Below are positions 60,048 to 64,000 of a DNA stretch of 64,000 bases, piece by piece; within the stretch, counting starts at the first letter, position 1, and each line of letters opens with the position of its first letter. The translations under genes and the position numbers were made by a program. The notes beneath the pieces are model-generated. The model was given only the letters and a program-made list of their open reading frames with translations. It had not been told where the DNA came from and ran no database searches. The DNA lies in the NCBI RefSeq assembly GCF_017916275.1, contig NZ_JAFMST010000001.1, positions 248,001-312,000 on the forward strand. The letters run 5' to 3'. The DNA is from Rubellimicrobium arenae. GTDB taxonomy: Bacteria; Pseudomonadota; Alphaproteobacteria; Rhodobacterales; Rhodobacteraceae.

Positions 60048-61612
60048 GGCCGGATATCCTTGGGCGGATTGGACAGGGACCAGCCGCCGAGCCAGCGGTT
60101 GGTGAGAGCGTTGAGGTAGAAACCGTTCGCGACATGGACCCGGAGGCCCGCCGCGGCCGGGTGCCCGGCCCAGAGCGGCAGGGCCGCTTGCGCGACGGCG
60201 ACGACGCCGAAGGTTGCGACGGCCAGGACCAGGACGGCCCAGCCGAGCGCATCGGGTTCGGGAGTGGGCGGCAGGGTGCCGGCCGTCAGGGCCTCGGCGC
60301 CGGTCTGGAGCGCGAAGTAGGCCAGGGTGGCGCCGACCGACATGGCCAGCGTCCGGCGGGTCAGCGCCCGGGGCGCGGCGTCGGCAAGTCCCTGGGCGAT
60401 CAGATAGGCCACGCCGAGGACGAGGATGCTCCCCAGCGCGATGGCCTGCGGCGGCTTGCTCGCCAGGCCGACGGCAAGGCCGAGCACGACGTAAAGGCCC
60501 AAGGCCAGACCGAACGCCTGGAGGATGGGGCGGGCTCCCGGCACGGCGACTGGACCGGGCCGCCGGATCGCGGCCACGGCGTCCACGGCCCGGCCCGAGG
60601 CGAGGAAGGCGTGGGCCTTGTAGAGCGAGTGCGCCACGATGTGCAGGAGTGCCAGCGGGAACAGCCCGAGCCCGCATTGCAGCACCATGAAGCCCATCTG
60701 CGCGCAGGTGCTCCAGGCGAGGGCCGTCTTGACCGCCGGCTGGGTCAGCATCACCACCGCCGCCAGAAGCGCGCTGAACCCACCCAGAAGCGCCAGCACG
60801 GCCAGCACGCCCGGCGCCGCGAGGAGCACGTCGGCGAAGCGGATCAGCAGGAAGCCCCCGGCATTGACCACGCCGGCATGGAGCAGGGCCGAGACGGGGG
60901 TGGGCGCTTCCATCACCTCGGTCAGCCAGCCGTGGGTCGGGACCAGCGCGGACTTGAACACCGCCGCCAGGCTAAAGGCGCCCGCGGCCCAGAGAGCGGC
61001 CGGGGGGACGTGGCCCTCGCGGGCTTGCCCGAGGATCTCTGCGACATCCCCGGTGCCGTAGGCCACCAAGAGAAGGCCCGCGCCTGTGGCAAGAGAGATG
61101 GTGCTGATCAAGCCGGTCAGCGCCTTCTTCCGAGCTGCACGGCGGGCCGCCGGGCGTTCGGGGTAGAAGAGGAGGAGGCGGTCAACTGCCACGCCCACGG
61201 CAGCCCAGGCGAGCACCAGTTGCCCGAGGTTGCCCGCGGTGACGAGGCCCAGCACGGCGGCGAGGGCCAGGCTCATCCAGGCCAGGAAGGCGGCCTGCCG
61301 GGGCTCGCCGTCCAGCGCGATCGCGGAAAAGCGCAGGACGACCCAGCCCACGAACGCCACAAGGAGGAGCATCGTGACACTTACCGCATCGAGCCGGACA
61401 GAGAGGCCAAGCCCGCCACCGCCGATGAGCGGGCTCGTGGCTGGCCCATGACGCGCGAGCCATATGGCCGAGGCGACGCCCAGGATCATCGCGCCGAGTG
61501 CAGCCGCCTCGGGCCAGCGGAGGCGCCGACCGGCACGGGGCGGGGGTCGGAGCAGAAGGTCGATGGCCATCGCAACGAGAAGAAGCGGGGCGAGAAGGGG
61601 GAGCAGGAGCAC
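60044..61612 (-). CDS. dabB: DabB membrane subunit (NuoL/MrpA-like)
   Basis: A 522-residue membrane protein of about 14 helices in the proton-translocating NuoL/MrpA family. FKSALVPTHGWLTEVMEAPTPVSALLHAGVVNAGGFLLIRF, with the conserved Lys and the helix-breaking Pro, is the hallmark, and ALAWSTCAQMGFMVLQCGLG follows. Starts at a GTG (61612) and overlaps dabA. Upstream, divergent, is a LysR gene. In this class DabB drives the DabA hydration reaction. Confidence 0.92.
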   Translation of the reverse strand: MLLLPLLAPLLLVAMAIDLLLRPPPRAGRRLRWPEAAALGAMILGVASAIWLARHGPATSPLIGGGGLGLSVRLDAVSVTMLLLVAFVGWVVLRFSAIALDGEPRQAAFLAWMSLALAAVLGLVTAGNLGQLVLAWAAVGVAVDRLLLFYPERPAARRAARKKALTGLISTISLATGAGLLLVAYGTGDVAEILGQAREGHVPPAALWAAGAFSLAAVFKSALVPTHGWLTEVMEAPTPVSALLHAGVVNAGGFLLIRFADVLLAAPGVLAVLALLGGFSALLAAVVMLTQPAVKTALAWSTCAQMGFMVLQCGLGLFPLALLHIVAHSLYKAHAFLASGRAVDAVAAIRRPGPVAVPGARPILQAFGLALGLYVVLGLAVGLASKPPQAIALGSILVLGVAYLIAQGLADAAPRALTRRTLAMSVGATLAYFALQTGAEALTAGTLPPTPEPDALGWAVLVLAVATFGVVAVAQAALPLWAGHPAAAGLRVHVANGFYLNALTNRWLGGWSLSNPPKDIRP

Positions 61613-61708
61613 GACAGGGTTCCTTCGGTGGCCTGCCCCGGACGTAGACGTTCCGCGTCCCCGTTAAAAATGCATTGTATTTTCTTGATCGTTCGATAAA
61701 TCTAAACC

Positions 61709-62599
61709 ATGGGCGAGCTGAACTACCACCACCTGCGTTACTTCCGGGCGGTTGCTCATGACGGGAACCTTACGCGCACCGCCGAGAAGCTGAACGTCAC
61801 CCAGTCGGCCCTGTCGGTGCAGATCCGTCAGCTCGAGGCCCGGCTCGGCCACGACCTCTTCGAACGGCGGGGCCGGCAACTCCACCTGACCGAGGCGGGG
61901 CGGATCGCCCTCGATCACGCCGATGCCATCTTCGGCGTCGGCGAGGAGCTCGTGGCGACGCTCGCCCGGCGCGGCGGCACGCAGCAAGCCCTTCGCATCG
62001 GGGCGCAATCCACGCTGTCGCGGAACTTCCAGATGGGCTTCCTGCGGCCTGTCCTGGGCCGCGGGGACGTAGAGATCGTGCTCCGCTCGGGCTCTGGGCG
62101 GGAGTTGCTGGACGCGCTCCACGCGCTGTCGCTGGACGTCGTGCTGACCAACGCCCCGCCAGCCGGAGAAAGCCCTCTCCTGATCCACAAGATCGCTGAC
62201 CAGACGGTGAGCCTCTTTGGCACGCCGGCGCGGGTCGCGCATGGTTCGCTGCGGGACGTTCTCATGGCCGAGCCGGTGATCCTGCCAACCGAGAGCTCGA
62301 TCCGCACGGGATTCGACAGCCTCGTCGCACGGCTGGAGGTGCGCCCTCGAATCGCCGCGGAGGTGGACGACATGGCTATGGTGCGCCTGCTCGCGCGCGA
62401 GGACGCGGGGCTGGCTGTCGTTCCGGCGGTGGTTCTCGCCGATGAGCTGGGGGCCGGCCTTCTCGCGGAGGCGCCGTTCCCACTCGGCATCTCTGAGCCG
62501 TTCTACGCGGTCACCGTGGAGCGGCGGTTCCCGAACCCGCTGGTGCAGGCGCTGATCGATGCGTCGCGGCCGGCAGAGGCAGGCATCCTCGGCGGGTAG
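61709..62599 (+). CDS. LysR-family transcriptional regulator
   Basis: A 296-residue LysR regulator: helix-turn-helix HLRYFRAVAHDGNLTRTAEKLNVTQSALSVQIRQLEARLG at the start and an effector domain from about 90. It is divergent from dabBA with a 96-base gap that contains AT-rich stretches, the classical arrangement for control of the neighbouring operon. The NhaR-like branch is likeliest. The effector is unknown. Confidence 0.9.
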   Translation: MGELNYHHLRYFRAVAHDGNLTRTAEKLNVTQSALSVQIRQLEARLGHDLFERRGRQLHLTEAGRIALDHADAIFGVGEELVATLARRGGTQQALRIGAQSTLSRNFQMGFLRPVLGRGDVEIVLRSGSGRELLDALHALSLDVVLTNAPPAGESPLLIHKIADQTVSLFGTPARVAHGSLRDVLMAEPVILPTESSIRTGFDSLVARLEVRPRIAAEVDDMAMVRLLAREDAGLAVVPAVVLADELGAGLLAEAPFPLGISEPFYAVTVERRFPNPLVQALIDASRPAEAGILGG

Positions 62600-62807
62600 C
62601 CAGATGCCCGTTGCCCAACTGTCGCACCACGTCCCAGCAACTGTGTGCGACCTATGAGAACACCTGACGGAACCGTTCGACCTGGTCGAGGCGGTTGAGG
62701 GCGCAGCCGATCCGCGAGGGCCTCCTGGAAATCGGCGCGCCGCTCGTGAGCCGGATATCCGGCCGACGGAAGCGGTTGGCCCAGGCGAGCGTCGCCTCGG
62801 GCGCGCC
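62600..62807. other. Intergenic stretch between the LysR gene and the chemotaxis gene
   Basis: 208 bases. A few open frames exist but none has a start, a ribosome-binding site or a recognised motif. Confidence 0.4.
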
Positions 62808-64000
62808 TTAGGCTGCGCGGCCCGCCCGGGTGAAATGGGCGTCCAACTCGTCCTGGCCCGGGCCCATCTCGAGGGCAAAGCCCACCGGGCGCGTCGGTCG
62901 GCGGGCGCTGGATCGTGCAGCGACCTTTGCCGGTGCAACCGGGGCCGGAGCGGCTGCGACCACGTCCCCGTCGGCGGTGCGGAAGAACGCCACGGTGGCG
63001 CGCAGCGCATCAGCCTGCTGGGCCAGTTGCTCGGCGGTGGTCGAGACCTGCTCGGAGGCGGCGCTGTTCTGCTGCGTGACCTCGTTGAGCTGTATGATGG
63101 CCGTGTTCACCTGCGCGGCTCCGGTGGCCAGCTCCTGGTTGGCATTGGCGATCTGCGCCACCAGATCGGCCGTGCGCTCGATCTCGGGCAGGAGCGCCTC
63201 CAGGCTCTCGCCGGCGGCCGTGGCCTCGCGCAGCGTCTGCCCGGACAGCTGGCTCACCTGGCCCGCAGCCGTTTGGCTGCGCTCGGCAAGCTTTCGCACC
63301 TCGGAGGCAACCACGGCAAAGCCGCGCCCGTGCTCGCCCGCGCGGGCTGCCTCCACAGCCGCGTTGAGCGCCAGCAGGTCGGTCTGGCGCGCGATCTCCT
63401 GGATGATGAGGACCTGCTCGGCCACCGTCTTCATGGCGGCCATGGCGCGGCCCGTGGTCTCGCCCACCGTCCGGGCCCGCTCGGCCGAGGAGCGGGCGAT
63501 GGCCTCGGTCTCCTGGGCGCTGTGGGCCGTCTGCTTGATGTTGGCCGCCATCTGCTCGACGGAGGCGGACGCCTCCTCGGTGGAGGACGCCTGCTCGGTC
63601 GCACCCTGGCTCAGCTGGGTGGATGTGGCCGCCATCTCCACCGCGCCGCTCGCCACCTGGCGGGCGTTGTCGCCGGCCTCCGAGGCCACCTCGCGCAGCC
63701 GTTCCACCATGCCGTTCAGCGCCTGGCAAACCTGGCCCACCTCGTCGCGCGAGGTCACGTCGACCGTCGTGCGCAGGTCGCCCGACGAGACGGCCTCGGC
63801 CAGACGCGCGGCCCCGCTCAGGTTCCGGCGCAGGCGAGCGCCATAGAACAGCACCAGCGCCAGCGCCAATGCCACGAACAGAATGGAAAGCCCGGCGGTG
63901 CCCAGCGCGATGGTCCGGGACAGGTCCAGGGCTTCGGCCGTCAACCGGGAGGCCTCCTGCTCCTGGTATGTCGTCAGCTGTCCCAGAGCCTCGCGGAAGG
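62808..64000 (-). CDS. Methyl-accepting chemotaxis protein (5' end beyond the window)
   Basis: The frame runs off the right edge; 398 codons are visible. It has an upstream sensory part of which only a stretch like [18 protein letters not shown] is seen, one membrane helix (about 30 residues in), a HAMP domain ([35 protein letters not shown]), then the signalling domain with the hairpin tip [44 protein letters not shown] basic Pro/Ala tail ends the protein. It signals through CheA to motility. Confidence 0.93.
   Translation of the reverse strand, partial: FREALGQLTTYQEQEASRLTAEALDLSRTIALGTAGLSILFVALALALVLFYGARLRRNLSGAARLAEAVSSGDLRTTVDVTSRDEVGQVCQALNGMVERLREVASEAGDNARQVASGAVEMAATSTQLSQGATEQASSTEEASASVEQMAANIKQTAHSAQETEAIARSSAERARTVGETTGRAMAAMKTVAEQVLIIQEIARQTDLLALNAAVEAARAGEHGRGFAVVASEVRKLAERSQTAAGQVSQLSGQTLREATAAGESLEALLPEIERTADLVAQIANANQELATGAAQVNTAIIQLNEVTQQNSAASEQVSTTAEQLAQQADALRATVAFFRTADGDVVAAAPAPVAPAKVAARSSARRPTRPVGFALEMGPGQDELDAHFTRAGRAA

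Noticed and set aside
57732-60119. 795-codon plus-strand frame opposite dabA
   Set aside because: dabA on the minus strand has the full DUF2309 motifs; the plus frame is Gly/Arg-rich without any domain.

Overview
This 64 kb window has the high-GC codon use and gene order of an alphaproteobacterium, most likely a member of the Rhodobacteraceae (roseobacter group). Three things point there: the rpsA-ihfB-lapA-trpF-trpB run at the left edge, the FMN lactate dehydrogenase, DabAB and PepSY-type gene set, and operators of the form GTTC-N7-GTTC, which is the alphaproteobacterial LexA motif. Most of the window looks like ordinary chromosome.

Layout. 1-4.1 kb: end of rpsA, ihfB, a LapA-domain membrane protein, trpF and trpB. 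4.2-6.5 kb: two secreted PepSY-like proteins with very different low-complexity tails, followed by a membrane-anchored LuxR-type regulator. 6.5-15.9 kb: a DUF2237 protein, pth, a small membrane protein, rplY, an MFS transporter, an amylosucrase-like GH13 enzyme, L-lactate dehydrogenase, a GGDEF/EAL protein and trpA (about 11 kb from trpFB). 16-22 kb: a cluster with DNA-damage logic. Three PhnB-like VOC proteins and a UdgX-type uracil-DNA glycosylase/radical SAM pair each sit behind a perfect LexA box. ychF, clpS and a Pmp3-like peptide lie between them. 22-30.3 kb: a CocE-like hydrolase, a complete peptide-type ABC importer and an HSL-type esterase. 30.3-37.6 kb: a 16-bp tandem repeat, a di-haem peroxidase with an FNR-like site, a small membrane protein behind two overlapping LexA boxes, and a pair of large glycosyltransferases coupled by ATGA. 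37.8-44 kb: a KamA-like radical SAM enzyme, a YihY/BrkB protein, a DUF2243 protein, an acetyltransferase, rpmA and rplU (L21 with an unusual tail), a lipoprotein and a DUF2059-like secreted protein.

44.2-57.6 kb is an integrative element. It lies between an intact tRNA-Ser(CGA) gene and a 15-bp duplicate of that gene's 3' end, next to a P4-type tyrosine integrase. The element has a replication/maintenance core read right to left in overlapping ATGA steps (AlpA-like regulator, zinc-finger protein, small ORF, Toprim primase, DUF3987 protein, small protein, HTH/HGG protein). Its cargo is an RND efflux pump with its membrane-fusion partner. It also carries an IS1111/IS110-type insertion sequence with a possible bridge-RNA region and the stump of an IS66 transposase.

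57.6-64 kb: a DabA-DabB inorganic-carbon transport pair with a divergent LysR regulator, and the C-terminal part of a methyl-accepting chemotaxis protein that runs off the right edge.

The most notable result is the local LexA network: five loci with GTTC-N7-GTTC operators, controlling three VOC proteins, a UdgX/radical SAM repair pair and an unknown membrane protein. The second is the PepSY/low-complexity/LuxR cassette. All functional statements come from reading the sequence and from knowledge of the families; no database search was run.
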